64,000 nt of DNA from Marinobacter lipolyticus (GTDB lineage: Bacteria > Pseudomonadota > Gammaproteobacteria > Pseudomonadales > Oleiphilaceae), in the NCBI RefSeq assembly GCF_018424605.1, contig NZ_QTKT01000004.1, forward strand, positions 1 through 64,000. Reading direction: 5' to 3'. Position numbers and translations under genes: made by a program. The notes beneath the pieces are model-generated. The model saw only the letters and a list, made by a program, of their open reading frames with translations, was not told the origin of the DNA and ran no database searches. How positions within the stretch are numbered: position 1 is the stretch's first letter; every line of letters begins with the position of its first letter. Shown in pieces: positions 55,138-64,000 of the stretch.

Positions 55138-55809
55138 ATGACCCAGGATGAACTGAAAAAAGCCGTGGCCAAGGCTGCACTGGATTACATTGCCCCCCAT
55201 CTGGAGCGCAGCAGCATCATTGGCGTGGGCACCGGCAGTACCGCGAACTTTTTCATCGACATGCTGGCAGACATTCGCAACGAGTTCGACGGCGCGGTGG
55301 CCAGTTCCGACGCCACCGCCGAGCGTCTGAAAGGTCACGGTATTCCGGTGTATGACCTCAACAGCGTGGGCGAAATCGAGTTCTACGTGGACGGCGCCGA
55401 TGAAACCAACGAGCACCTGGAACTGATCAAGGGCGGCGGTGGCGCACTGACGCGGGAGAAAATTGTGGCGGCGGTGGCCAAGACCTTCATCTGCATCGCC
55501 GACGAATCGAAACTGGTCAGCACCCTGGGCAGTTTCCCGCTGCCGGTGGAAGTCATTCCCATGGCACGCAGCCACGTGGGCCGGGAAATCGTGCGTCTGG
55601 GCGGCGACCCGGTCTACCGCGACGGTTTCACCACCGACAACGGCAACATCATTCTGGACATCCATAACCTGGATATCTCCCGCCCGATCAAGGTTGAGGA
55701 AGCACTGAACCAGGTGGTTGGTGTGGTCACCAATGGCCTGTTCGCCCACCGTCCGGCGGACCTTCTGCTGCTGGGAACCGACGACGGCGTAAAGAGCATT
55801 TCCCGCTAG
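55138..55809 (+). CDS. rpiA: Ribose-5-phosphate isomerase A
   Basis: 223 residues. The phosphate loop [11 protein letters not shown], catalytic DGADETN and [13 protein letters not shown] motifs are intact. It interconverts ribose-5-phosphate and ribulose-5-phosphate in the pentose phosphate pathway. GGAG precedes the ATG. The ilvA-rpiA divergent pair is common in gammaproteobacteria. Confidence 0.97.
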   Translation: MTQDELKKAVAKAALDYIAPHLERSSIIGVGTGSTANFFIDMLADIRNEFDGAVASSDATAERLKGHGIPVYDLNSVGEIEFYVDGADETNEHLELIKGGGGALTREKIVAAVAKTFICIADESKLVSTLGSFPLPVEVIPMARSHVGREIVRLGGDPVYRDGFTTDNGNIILDIHNLDISRPIKVEEALNQVVGVVTNGLFAHRPADLLLLGTDDGVKSISR

Positions 55810-55875
55810 GCTGAGCCGTTCGGCGCTGCTGCCTGGCAATTCGGGCCAGCAGCCGCCAGCAGCTCCCAGGGATAA

Positions 55876-55893
55876 ACCAAGCGCTTGCTTGGT
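55876..55893. promoter_or_regulatory. Palindrome ACCAAGC-GCTT-GCTTGGT before acyl-CoA dehydrogenase gene
   Basis: Perfect 7-bp arms around four bases, ending 56 bases before the GTG start. Its form resembles TetR-family operators controlling acyl-CoA metabolism; the regulator is not in the window. Confidence 0.55.
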
Positions 55894-55948
55894 ATCGGGA
55901 ATTGCGCGACACTGCGGCCCATGCTTTGCGATCAAGGGAGATTTCGCC

Positions 55949-57088
55949 GTGCTCGACTATTTCAACGATATCCATGACCAGGCCCGCCTGAGTGCCCGCA
56001 AATTCGTGGCCACCCACGTCCTGCCCTTTATCGATGACTGGGAGGAGGCCGGCGAGTTTCCCCGGGATCTTTATCGCAAAGCCGGTGAAGCCGGGCTGCT
56101 TGGCATCGGCTTTCCGGAAGCGCTGGGGGGCACCGGCGAAGGCGATGTCTTTTTGAAGGTCGCGGTTTCCGAGGAACTGATGCGTTCCACGTCCGGCGGC
56201 CTGGTCGCCAGCCTCGGCTCTCTGGATATCGGCCTGCCGCCGGTGGCCAAATGGGCGCAGGCGGGCATTCGTGAACAGATTGTGCCCCCGGTGCTGCGGG
56301 GCGAAAAAATCGCTGCACTGGCGATTACCGAACCCGGCGGCGGTTCCGACGTGGCCAACCTCAGAACCCGTGCGGTCCGCGACGGCGACCACTACATTGT
56401 CAACGGCAGCAAGACCTTTATCACCAGCGGCAGCCGCGCCGACCATTACACGGTGGCGGTACGCACCGGCGGCGAAGGTCACGGCGGCATCAGTCTGCTG
56501 CTGATTGACCGGGACATGCCCGGTTTCGCCACTGGCAAGAAGCTGCGCAAGATGGGCTGGTGGGCCAGTGACACCGCCGAACTGTTTTTCGAGGATTGCC
56601 GCGTGCCTGCCGATCGCCTGATCGGTGCCGAGAACGCCGGTTTCATCGCCATCATGAGCAACTTCCTGGCCGAACGCCTGATGCTCGCCATCATGGCGTA
56701 CATGACCGCAGAAATTGCGCTTGAGGCCTCGCTGGCCTACGCCAATGAGCGCAAGGCGTTTGGCCGCAACATTGCCGGCTTCCAGGTGACCCGCCATAAA
56801 CTGGTGGACATGGCAACCCAGGTGGATGTGGCACGGGAATACACCTATCGCTGTGCGGCGATGATGCAGGCGGGCAAGAACCCCATCAAACAGGTGGCCA
56901 TGGCCAAGAATTTTGCCGTGGAGGTGTGCGAGAAGGTGACCCGCGAGGCGGTGCAGATCCACGGTGGCATGGGCTTTATGCGGGAATCGGTGGTGGAACG
57001 GCTGTATCGCGACGCCAAGATCCTGTCCATTGGCGGTGGCACCACGGAGATCATGAAGGAGCTGATCGCCAAGCAGATCAAACTGTAA
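55949..57088 (+). CDS. Acyl-CoA dehydrogenase
   Basis: 379 residues from the GTG at 55949 with GGGAGA upstream; earlier in-frame codons have no ribosome site. Motifs: ALAITEPGGGSDVA (substrate/FAD), FITSGSRADHYTV, and the C-terminal QIHGGMGFMRESVVERLYRDAKI with the region that supplies the catalytic base. It oxidises acyl-CoA to enoyl-CoA with electron transfer to ETF. The chain-length specificity is unknown. No other beta-oxidation gene adjoins it. Confidence 0.95.
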   Translation: MLDYFNDIHDQARLSARKFVATHVLPFIDDWEEAGEFPRDLYRKAGEAGLLGIGFPEALGGTGEGDVFLKVAVSEELMRSTSGGLVASLGSLDIGLPPVAKWAQAGIREQIVPPVLRGEKIAALAITEPGGGSDVANLRTRAVRDGDHYIVNGSKTFITSGSRADHYTVAVRTGGEGHGGISLLLIDRDMPGFATGKKLRKMGWWASDTAELFFEDCRVPADRLIGAENAGFIAIMSNFLAERLMLAIMAYMTAEIALEASLAYANERKAFGRNIAGFQVTRHKLVDMATQVDVAREYTYRCAAMMQAGKNPIKQVAMAKNFAVEVCEKVTREAVQIHGGMGFMRESVVERLYRDAKILSIGGGTTEIMKELIAKQIKL

Positions 57089-57190
57089 CCGTGGGCCAGA
57101 CCAAGGTTTAGTTTCGAAGTGCACGAGACTTCCGTATAATTGCGCCCACTTTTTATCCGCAGTTAAACGCACGTTCAGGAAGGATCGCTC

Positions 57191-57718
57191 ATGCAATTCG
57201 ATAACATTCCCTCAGGTAAGAACCCGCCCGAAGACATCTATGTGGCCATCGAGATTCCGGCCAACAGCTCACCGGTCAAGTACGAGCTGGACAAGGACAT
57301 GGGTGCGCTGCTGGTCGATCGCTTCATGGCGACCCCGATGTTCTACCCGGCCAACTACGGCTTTATTCCGCACACACTGGCCGACGACGGCGACCCGATC
57401 GATGTGCTGGTGGTCACACCCTACCCGATTCAGGCCGGCTGCGTCATCCGCTGCCGCCCGGTGGGTGTTCTGAACATGGAAGACGAAGCCGGTGGTGACG
57501 CGAAACTGGTGGCCGTGCCCCACGACAAGCTGACCCAGTCCTATCACAACGTCCAGGAAGTAACGGATCTGCCCGAACTGCTGCGCGACCAGATTCGCCA
57601 CTTTTTCGAGAACTACAAGACCTTGGAGCCCGGCAAGTGGGTCAAGGTCCAGGGCTGGGGCAACGCCGCCGAAGCCAAGAAAGCCATTGAAGACGCGGTC
57701 AACGCCTACAAAGGCTGA
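57191..57718 (+). CDS. ppa: Inorganic pyrophosphatase, family I
   Basis: 175 residues. The metal-binding signature [11 protein letters not shown] and [12 protein letters not shown] are intact. Hydrolyses pyrophosphate to phosphate. AGGAAGGA precedes the ATG, and a strong terminator follows the stop. Confidence 0.98.
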   Translation: MQFDNIPSGKNPPEDIYVAIEIPANSSPVKYELDKDMGALLVDRFMATPMFYPANYGFIPHTLADDGDPIDVLVVTPYPIQAGCVIRCRPVGVLNMEDEAGGDAKLVAVPHDKLTQSYHNVQEVTDLPELLRDQIRHFFENYKTLEPGKWVKVQGWGNAAEAKKAIEDAVNAYKG

Positions 57719-57730
57719 TACCCCGCTCCA

Positions 57731-57772
57731 GGCATAAAAAAACCGGGCCTCACAGCCCGGTTTTTTTATGCC
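57731..57772. terminator. Bidirectional rho-independent terminator
   Basis: Perfect arms GGCATAAAAAAACCGGGC and GCCCGGTTTTTTTATGCC around six bases. It terminates ppa on the plus strand and the DUF2333 gene on the minus strand. Confidence 0.93.
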
Positions 57773-57795
57773 TTCACGTTAACCTGGCCAGGGCT

Positions 57796-58848
57796 TTACC
57801 CCCGGGACAGCAGGTCCCGCATATCACTGATGGCGGCATTTGCCCGCGACAGATAGGCGGCCATGGTCAGCGAGTGGTTGGCCAGCACCCCGAAGCCACT
57901 GCCATTCAGGATGACCGGGCTCCACATGGCGCCTTGGGCCCCTTCCAGCTCGATGATGATCTGCTTGACACTGGCCATGGCGTTCTTGTCGGTCAGCACC
58001 TTACGGAAATCCACCTCGATGGCTTTGAAGATGTGCAGCAGGGCCCAGGAGCTGCCGCGCGCTTCGTAGAATACGTCATCAATCTTGGTCCACGAGGTCT
58101 TGACCTCCTCGCCGCCGGTTTCCTCCGCCAGCGGGTCTTCGGCGTTGATGGTCGCGACCGCATCGGAGACCGAGGCCTTGCCTACACTCTCGCCCAGGGT
58201 ACGCGACAGGCTGCCCAGGCGGGTCTCCAGATCCGCGAGCCAGTTGTTCAGGTTATCAGCACGCGCAAAAAACTGGGCTGAGGGCTGGCCCGGCCGCGAC
58301 AGGCGGTCCAGGTAACGATGCAACGCATTGATGCCAGTGCGATATTCCGCCTCGGTCGACGGTATCGCCCAGCTACCGCTGTCAAAATGGAACTGGGGCT
58401 CGGCCACGATCAGGTCGGGATCTTCCGCCGACTGACTCTGGGACCGGCTGATGTCCTTGCGCATGGCCCGGGACAGATCCCGTAACTGCACCAGGACGCC
58501 GTACTCCCAGTTCGGCATGTTATCCATCCACAACCCCGGCGGGAAAATGTCATTGGAGATGTAGCCACCGGGCTTGTCCAGCAGGGTCTCGGCAATACGT
58601 ATCATGGTGACCGTGGTGGCAAAGCCGGCGACCGGCTCCCGATCCATGCTGGTAGCAACGTTGCGGGTGTGTTCCCGCACGGAAAAGGTATCCGGCTCGC
58701 TGCTCCAGATAATGCCCAGTATCACCGTCACCAGCAGATAGACGCCGAGCACCACCAGAATGAATTTGCCAACCACACCGCTGCCACCGGCGTAATCCTG
58801 TACGTCGTCCTTGCGATCCCTGAAATACTGTCTGATTTTGCCTGGCAT
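57796..58848 (-). CDS. DUF2333 family inner-membrane protein
   Basis: 350 residues. One N-terminal membrane helix (GKFILVVLGVYLLVTVILGII, about residues 27-47) and a large helical periplasmic part with GGYISNDIFPPGLWMDNMPNW, typical of DUF2333. Function unknown. It begins 3 bases after the LapD-like gene stop, so it is probably co-transcribed with it. Confidence 0.9.
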   Translation of the reverse strand: MPGKIRQYFRDRKDDVQDYAGGSGVVGKFILVVLGVYLLVTVILGIIWSSEPDTFSVREHTRNVATSMDREPVAGFATTVTMIRIAETLLDKPGGYISNDIFPPGLWMDNMPNWEYGVLVQLRDLSRAMRKDISRSQSQSAEDPDLIVAEPQFHFDSGSWAIPSTEAEYRTGINALHRYLDRLSRPGQPSAQFFARADNLNNWLADLETRLGSLSRTLGESVGKASVSDAVATINAEDPLAEETGGEEVKTSWTKIDDVFYEARGSSWALLHIFKAIEVDFRKVLTDKNAMASVKQIIIELEGAQGAMWSPVILNGSGFGVLANHSLTMAAYLSRANAAISDMRDLLSRG

Positions 58849-58851
58849 CGG

Positions 58852-60864
58852 TTACTGATCCCCCTGTGCGTTATCGTTGTCAGCCTGGAATGGCCGCCCA
58901 AGATGGTAGCCCATTGCACCGTCAACACCCAACCTGCGCAACACCTCGTGCTCGCCGGCGGTTTCGACACCGGTGGCGAACACCTTTACCCCGCGACTGT
59001 GCGCGATGGCCACCACCGACTCCAGATAAAAGGCGTTCTCTTCGTGGGTATCGATATCGTGTATGAAGCTGTAGTCGATACGAATCCCCTGGAATCTCAG
59101 ATTCCTCAGGTAGCTGAAGGGCACGCCGCCAACCCCGAAACGATCCACCAACACCGCGACGCCCAGCCGGTTCAATCCGCGCACCAGCAATCCCACCGCG
59201 GTGCGGTGGTGATGAACCGTTTGCTCGGAAATACCGACCCACAAGCGCCCGCGCACGTCGCCGGCGTCTTCCAGCCGGCTGAGCAGTTGCGCCCGGGCGC
59301 TTTCGCTGGCGACCGAGGAGGCGCTCAGGGTCAGCGCCAGCTGCCCGTCCGCCCGACGCCGCAACAGGTGCAGCGCCTCTCGCAACACCAGCCGGTCAAT
59401 GTCCTCAATCAACCCGAATCGCTCGGCGATGGGCACGAACACACTGGCTTTGAGCTCGCCCTCCTCGCTGACGATCCTCGAGAACACCTGGTGATAGACC
59501 AGATCGCCGCCGCCGTTAAACACCATCGGCTGCAACCACAGTGACACCTTCTCCTCGCGGATGGCCTCTTTGATGAGGGCGCGCCAGGTCTCGCGGTTGT
59601 GGTGGGCCTCACGTTCGGGATCGGCGGCATGACAACCACTGGCAGGACGGGCCTGGGCCTGGCGCAGGGCCTCATCCGCCGCCGCCATCAGTTCCCGCGC
59701 GCTCCGGTCCCCCAGCGCCGGGGCAACGCCGCCGTGCACCATGACGTCTACCGGCCTGGCGAGGTCCGCGTAGATGCCATCCAGCTCCTCCACCAGCTGA
59801 TGACACCAGACAACGCCGTCCGCCTGGGTCACGCCCGGCAGGAAAATGGCAAACTCGCCCCCGGTGCGGCGACCGGCAAAGGCATCGGTATGGGCGCGTA
59901 CGAACTGATCGATGGCGCTGGCAATTCTCAGCAGCAGCCGGTCTGCCTCACCGCGGCCGTGGGCCTGGTTGTACTCGGCAAAACCCGCAAGCTGAAGCAG
60001 AAACAAGACGCCGGGGGCCGCGCGCTCTTCCGACTCCACTTCCACTTTCAGCCGCTGATCGAACGCGCTGCGACTGGCCAGCCCGGTCACCGGGTCCTCG
60101 TTACTGACCCGGCGCAGATGCTGGATCAGTTTCGCCTGACCTTCGAACAGAACCCCCAGGTCGTCCGCCATCTGGTTCATCGCGCGGGTTACCTGGTTCA
60201 GATCCCGGGTGGAATTGACCTCAATACGCCGGCGGAAATCCCGCTGTCCCAGGGCCTCGGCCTGCTTCTCCATGGCTTTCAGGGGCCGCAGTGTGCGGCG
60301 CACGATCCAGAACAGCAACGACAACCCAAGGCCACCGATGACCAGCGCACCACCAATCATGCCGATCGCCGCGCGCCAGAGATCGCGGTAGGCCCGCCCG
60401 GGATCGCTGATCACCTCCACACGACCAAGACGCGACCACCCGCGGACCACTTCCGCCCGGCCTGCTGGCAGGGGCAGGTCCACCAGCGCCACGAACCAGT
60501 CCGGCACCCCGTCTGCCGAGATCGTGGTCCGCCGCCCGGCGATCTGCTGCCCCTGATGATCGAGATACTCCACCGACAGGTAGCGCCCGCTGTCGAACAC
60601 GGAATCGATCAGCGAGGCCGCCGCCACCGCATCGCGTCCGTCGATGGCGTTGGACAGCGACAGGCCCACCGCCGTGGCACCGTCCCTCGCATGCCCCTCC
60701 AGCTGGTCGGACACGTAATCCCGGAAGCGGTCGAAACTGAACGCGAGACTGACCAAGAGGAGCAACAGCAGCAGGTTGCCGGTATACAGCAACAGCAGGG
60801 AACGAAGGGAAATCACACCCTTCTGGTAAAGCGGTAATGCGCGAGGTTGCATCCGTGCCATCAA
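58852..60864 (-). CDS. LapD-like c-di-GMP receptor with degenerate GGDEF and EAL domains
   Basis: 670 residues: membrane helix near 22-44, a LapD/MoxY-type periplasmic domain, a second helix near 168-188, a HAMP segment (LRPLKAMEKQAEALG), then GGDEF and EAL domains. The GGDEF site reads RTGGEF and the EAL Glu is lost (YHQVFSRI in place of EALLR), so both enzyme activities are probably absent and it likely binds c-di-GMP. LapD proteins control cleavage of surface adhesins by LapG through the periplasm. No lapG or adhesin gene is in the window. Confidence 0.85.
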   Translation of the reverse strand: MMARMQPRALPLYQKGVISLRSLLLLYTGNLLLLLLLVSLAFSFDRFRDYVSDQLEGHARDGATAVGLSLSNAIDGRDAVAAASLIDSVFDSGRYLSVEYLDHQGQQIAGRRTTISADGVPDWFVALVDLPLPAGRAEVVRGWSRLGRVEVISDPGRAYRDLWRAAIGMIGGALVIGGLGLSLLFWIVRRTLRPLKAMEKQAEALGQRDFRRRIEVNSTRDLNQVTRAMNQMADDLGVLFEGQAKLIQHLRRVSNEDPVTGLASRSAFDQRLKVEVESEERAAPGVLFLLQLAGFAEYNQAHGRGEADRLLLRIASAIDQFVRAHTDAFAGRRTGGEFAIFLPGVTQADGVVWCHQLVEELDGIYADLARPVDVMVHGGVAPALGDRSARELMAAADEALRQAQARPASGCHAADPEREAHHNRETWRALIKEAIREEKVSLWLQPMVFNGGGDLVYHQVFSRIVSEEGELKASVFVPIAERFGLIEDIDRLVLREALHLLRRRADGQLALTLSASSVASESARAQLLSRLEDAGDVRGRLWVGISEQTVHHHRTAVGLLVRGLNRLGVAVLVDRFGVGGVPFSYLRNLRFQGIRIDYSFIHDIDTHEENAFYLESVVAIAHSRGVKVFATGVETAGEHEVLRRLGVDGAMGYHLGRPFQADNDNAQGDQ

Positions 60865-61076
60865 TGGCGGCCTCCGGGGCCCCTCTGGCCCTACACAGAA
60901 TGGCTCAGCCGGGCCGGCGGTGTGACCTGCCCCGCAGAGTTGACAAACATTTACATAGCGTCACCTACGCCGACAACATTAAACACTATAGACTCTGCAA
61001 AAGGACTAATGTTGAAAAATCTGCCTGTAGCGGAGACGGGCGGAACATAACGAGAAAAAAGGCAGGCCGGAGCACA

Positions 61077-62690
61077 ATGAACGACGAAAACCAGAAAGAA
61101 AAACTCAGACAGCACTTTGCCCGCCGCGTCACCACTCAGGCCCGGGTTGTACTCGACACCTGGCAGAAGATCCATGAAACCCCGCAACAGTCGGCCGCCT
61201 TTCGCGACGATTTCGCCACGGCCACCGACAAGCTGGTGCGCTACGCCCAGCGGTTCGACATGGCCAGCCATGCCGACGCCGGCCGCAAAATCCTTGAGCT
61301 GCTGAATCAATGGGCGGCGGGCGACAACCTGCCGGACGCTCTTGACCGGCAACTGCAGGACAACATTGAGCAGCTTTCCCGAAGCACCCTGCGACGCACC
61401 GATCAGGACACGCCGGAAGCGCCCCAGCAGTTTCGCCGCACCCCGGTGTATGTTGCCCTGGCCAACGAGGAGATGGCCGGAAGGCTAATCCGCCAGCTGG
61501 AGTTTTTCGGCTTCCGCGCCTCCGCCTTCGGCAATGCCGATCAGCTCATCGAGGCCTGTGCCCTGCACAAACCGGAAACCATCCTGATGGACGTCAACTT
61601 CGGCAACGGCACCAACGACGGTATTGCCACCATCGAGCGCCTGCAGGAACGACACGACACGGCCATCCCCATCATTTTCATGAGTGACGAGGATGGCTCC
61701 ATCGAAACCCGTTTGCGGGCGTCGCGCTGCGGCGGTGAGGAATTTTTCTATCCGGCGGTCGATCCTGGCCAGCTGATCGAGAAAATCGAGAGCTACACCC
61801 ACGGCAATACCGTTGAACCCTACAAGGTTCTGGTGCTGGACGATTCCCGCGCCCAGGCAAAGTTCATGGAAACGGTGCTGAAAAAAGCCGGCATGACCGC
61901 CCACATCATCACCGACCCGATGCAGATCATTCATGCGCTGGAGGAGTTCTCACCGGAGATCATCATCCTCGACATGTACATGCCCGGCTGTACCGGCATG
62001 GAGATCGCCCGGGTGATCCGCCAGCAGGACCGCTTCCACAGCGTGCCCATTATCTATCTCTCGGCGGAAGAGGACGTCAGCAAACAGCTTCACGCCATGA
62101 GTCTGGGCGGCGACGACTTCCTCACCAAACCGATCGATCCCAAGCACCTGATTGCCACTATTCACAACCGCGGGCGGCGCGCGCGCTCGCTGTTGGCACT
62201 GATGATCCGCGACAGCCTCACGGGGCTGTTCAACCACACCCATACGCTGCATCTGCTGGACCAGGAGATCGTGCGCGCGCGGCAGAAAAACCGGTCCCTG
62301 TGTTTCGCGATGATCGATATCGACTATTTCAAGAAGGTCAACGACACTTTTGGTCATCCGATCGGGGACCGCGTGCTGCGGAGCCTGTCCATGTTTCTCA
62401 AGCAGCGCCTGCGCAAGACCGACCATATCGGCCGCTATGGCGGCGAAGAGTTCGCCATCATTCTGCCGGACACCCGCGAAAGTGATGCCCGCAACGTGCT
62501 GAACGAGATTCGCGATCGTTTCTCGGAGCTGCTGCAACCAGCCGGCGACCGGGAATTTAACGTCACCTTCAGCTGCGGCGTGGCCGCCTGGAACGACGAC
62601 AGCTCACAGGCCCTGTGCGAGCGGGCCGACCGCGCGCTCTACCGCTCCAAGGAACACGGTCGTAACTGCGTGACCGCCGCCAGCGACTGA
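61077..62690 (+). CDS. Multi-receiver diguanylate cyclase (response regulator)
   Basis: 537 residues from the ATG at 61077; the open frame extends to 60837 but that part overlaps the divergent LapD-like gene. Residues about 10-100 resemble an Hpt helical bundle without the usual phospho-His motif. About 123-240 is a partial receiver, with the Asp in ILMDVNF but no acidic pair. About 252-370 is a full receiver (VLDDS, ILDMYMPG, LSAEED, TKP). The C-terminus is a GGDEF domain with active RYGGEEFAIILP. It should make c-di-GMP, plausibly read by the divergent LapD-like receptor. Confidence 0.9.
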   Translation: MNDENQKEKLRQHFARRVTTQARVVLDTWQKIHETPQQSAAFRDDFATATDKLVRYAQRFDMASHADAGRKILELLNQWAAGDNLPDALDRQLQDNIEQLSRSTLRRTDQDTPEAPQQFRRTPVYVALANEEMAGRLIRQLEFFGFRASAFGNADQLIEACALHKPETILMDVNFGNGTNDGIATIERLQERHDTAIPIIFMSDEDGSIETRLRASRCGGEEFFYPAVDPGQLIEKIESYTHGNTVEPYKVLVLDDSRAQAKFMETVLKKAGMTAHIITDPMQIIHALEEFSPEIIILDMYMPGCTGMEIARVIRQQDRFHSVPIIYLSAEEDVSKQLHAMSLGGDDFLTKPIDPKHLIATIHNRGRRARSLLALMIRDSLTGLFNHTHTLHLLDQEIVRARQKNRSLCFAMIDIDYFKKVNDTFGHPIGDRVLRSLSMFLKQRLRKTDHIGRYGGEEFAIILPDTRESDARNVLNEIRDRFSELLQPAGDREFNVTFSCGVAAWNDDSSQALCERADRALYRSKEHGRNCVTAASD

Positions 62691-62708
62691 GGTCGCCCTG
62701 CCCCCCAT

Positions 62709-62730
62709 GCCCGGCCCGTCGCGGCCGGGC
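62709..62730 (+). terminator. Possible terminator hairpin after diguanylate cyclase gene
   Basis: Perfect GC-rich arms GCCCGGCC/GGCCGGGC around six bases, 19 bases after the stop, but no T tract follows, so termination efficiency is doubtful. Confidence 0.4.
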
Positions 62731-62774
62731 CTATGAAACCAACGTCTTATAGCGGTAGCCCCCTGCCTTCACGA

Positions 62775-62855
62775 CAATGTCACCCAGTTACGGGACATTG
62801 CCACCGTGCGTGAAGCGGCACTTTTTTAGACCAATTGACGACATGCCACAATGTC
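62775..62855. repeat. CAATGTC/GACATTG motif cluster upstream of aroQ
   Basis: CAATGTC at 62775-62781 and 62849-62855 and its inverse GACATTG at 62794-62800 lie 100-180 bases before aroQ, with related GACATG and ATGTCG nearby. They may be operators of aroQ-accB-accC. The interval 62691-62953 contains no supported gene. Confidence 0.35.
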
Positions 62856-62953
62856 AAAAAGTGTTGATTCCAGCGCAATTTGCACGCACGATTACTGGAA
62901 AATGTCGTTATATTCGGCGATCCTGTAAAAAACGCCAAGTCAGAGAAGCAATC

Positions 62954-63394
62954 ATGTCGACAATCCTGGTCCTCCACGGTCCCAACCTGAACATGCTCGG
63001 AACCCGCGAGCCCGAGGTATACGGTTACGAGACCCTGGCGGACATCGACAAGCGGTTGCACAGCCGGGCCGCCGAAAGTGGCCACCACCTGCTGCACCTG
63101 CAATCGAACGCCGAGTATGAGTTGATCGAGCGCATCCACGAGGCGCGCAGCGAAGGCGTTGACTTCATCATTTTCAACCCGGCTGCGTTCACCCACACCA
63201 GCGTGGCCCTGCGTGATGCAATGCTGGCGTCGGGCATTCCGTTCATTGAGGTGCACCTGTCCAACGTGCATGCGCGGGAGGCCTTTCGCCATCACTCGTA
63301 TTTTTCCGATATCGCCGAGGGCGTTATCTGCGGGCTCGGTAGTCAGGGCTACGACCTTGCCCTGACCGCGGCGCTGCAACGAATTCACCGATAG
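62954..63394 (+). CDS. aroQ: 3-dehydroquinate dehydratase, type II
   Basis: 146 residues from the ATG at 62954. The motifs [35 protein letters not shown] and [17 protein letters not shown] are those of type II enzymes, which form dodecamers and dehydrate dehydroquinate in the shikimate pathway. It lies 28 bases before accB, the widespread aroQ-accB-accC order. Confidence 0.97.
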   Translation: MSTILVLHGPNLNMLGTREPEVYGYETLADIDKRLHSRAAESGHHLLHLQSNAEYELIERIHEARSEGVDFIIFNPAAFTHTSVALRDAMLASGIPFIEVHLSNVHAREAFRHHSYFSDIAEGVICGLGSQGYDLALTAALQRIHR

Positions 63395-63422
63395 ACCAGA
63401 TAACAACGGGACCGGACACACT

Positions 63423-63890
63423 ATGGATATTCGCAAAATCAAGAAGCTGATTGAACTGCTGGAGGAATCCGACGTCGAGGAACTGGAGATTCACGAGGGC
63501 GATGACTCCGTTCGCATCTCCCGCCGTCGTGAACAGGCCGCCGGCACCCAGTACCTGGCCCATTACCCGGCCATGGCTCCGGCGCCGCAGCAGGCGCCAG
63601 CGGCTGACAATCCGGGCGCCGCGGCCGGTGAAGGCGCCGCCCCGGCAGCACCAGCCGGACACACCCTCAATTCGCCCATGGTGGGCACCTTCTACCGCGC
63701 CCCGTCCCCCACGGCAAAAGCCTTTGTGGAGGTGGGTCAGAAAGTCAACGTTGGCGACGTGGTCTGCATCGTCGAAGCCATGAAGATGATGAACCAGATT
63801 GAAGCGGACAAGAGCGGCACGGTCACCGAGATCCTGGTGGAAAATGGCCAGCCGGTAGAGTTTGACCAGCCTCTGGTCGTCATTTCCTGA
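63423..63890 (+). CDS. accB: Biotin carboxyl carrier protein of acetyl-CoA carboxylase
   Basis: 155 residues: an N-terminal helical domain, an Ala/Pro linker (about 45-80) and the biotinyl domain with biotinylated K121 in VEAMKMMNQ. Part of acetyl-CoA carboxylase, the committed step of fatty acid synthesis. Followed after 18 bases by accC. Confidence 0.98.
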   Translation: MDIRKIKKLIELLEESDVEELEIHEGDDSVRISRRREQAAGTQYLAHYPAMAPAPQQAPAADNPGAAAGEGAAPAAPAGHTLNSPMVGTFYRAPSPTAKAFVEVGQKVNVGDVVCIVEAMKMMNQIEADKSGTVTEILVENGQPVEFDQPLVVIS

Positions 63891-63908
63891 ACTCGGTGAT
63901 CCTACATC

Positions 63909-64000
63909 ATGGCTATGCTAGAAAAAGTTCTGATCGCAAACCGGGGCGAGATCGCACTGCGCATCCTGCGGGCCTGTAAAGAGCTCGGCATCAAAACGGT
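63909..64000 (+). CDS. accC: Biotin carboxylase of acetyl-CoA carboxylase (5' part only)
   Basis: The first 30 codons only; the gene runs off the window. The visible [20 protein letters not shown] and CKELGIKT are the invariant AccC N-terminus. The ATG at 63915 is an alternative start. It carboxylates the biotin of AccB. Confidence 0.95.
   Translation, partial: MAMLEKVLIANRGEIALRILRACKELGIKT

Noticed and set aside
55727..57196. 489-codon open frame on the minus strand opposite the acyl-CoA dehydrogenase gene
   Set aside because: No recognisable motif and His/Gly-rich shadow composition; the plus-strand gene is certain.
58866..59544. Plus-strand frames opposite the LapD-like gene
   Set aside because: Shadow frames of a well-supported minus-strand gene.

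Overview
The window looks like chromosome of a marine gammaproteobacterium, most probably Marinobacter or a close relative. This rests on gene content and gene order (WS/DGAT wax ester synthase, PHA-associated protein, NhaD, Mqo, FFLEELY-type protein, ubiEJB-hisIE-tatABC, ubiH/pepP/UPF0149, TIGR02449-zapA-6S RNA-5-FCL, aroQ-accB-accC) and on a GC-rich base composition. No database search was possible, so species placement is inference.

Layout. 1-2.4 kb: a visibly AT-richer cassette of three co-directional genes (TIGR04255 family, an unknown protein, a candidate permuted papain-like hydrolase), closed by a strong bidirectional terminator; it looks horizontally acquired. 2.4-9.6 kb: MgtC/SapB and ExoD membrane proteins, then a minus-strand run of an ATP-grasp enzyme, a 676-residue protein with a papain-like Q/C/H/N signature, a thiamine-diphosphate enzyme and a coiled-coil lipoprotein. 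9.7-22 kb: Mqo, NhaD and CaCA antiporters, PlsC, a SorAB-like sulfite dehydrogenase, MsrA/MsrB, a chromate transporter with a frameshifted C-terminus, a phosphoesterase, a CDP-archaeol-synthase-family protein and FumC. 22-25.7 kb: a three-gene signalling module with atypical receiver domains. 25.7-30 kb: an overlapping four-gene operon CotH / VTC polyphosphate polymerase / DUF4956 / phosphate-selective-type porin. 30-36.6 kb: aldehyde dehydrogenase, Ada-type repair regulator, wax ester synthase and a divergent hydrolase, FFLEELY protein, PHA-system protein.

36.6-52.9 kb is core housekeeping: ubiquinone synthesis (ubiE, ubiJ, ubiB, two FAD hydroxylases), histidine (hisI, hisE), Tat export (tatABC), rsmE, pepP, UPF0149, a probable zinc-responsive group (ZrgA-like DUF2796, DUF3299, ABC ATPase and permease) behind a Zur-like palindrome, then the TIGR02449-zapA-6S RNA-5-FCL block. 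53-64 kb: ilvA followed by a 92-nt compound stem-loop with two CsrA/RsmA-type GGA motifs, rpiA, acyl-CoA dehydrogenase with a TetR-type palindrome, ppa, DUF2333, a LapD-like c-di-GMP receptor, a multi-domain diguanylate cyclase, aroQ, accB and the start of accC.

The best candidates for undescribed biology are the ATP-grasp/papain-like/TPP operon, the CotH-VTC-DUF4956-porin operon, and the left-edge three-gene cassette. No CRISPR array, tRNA, rRNA or insertion sequence was seen.
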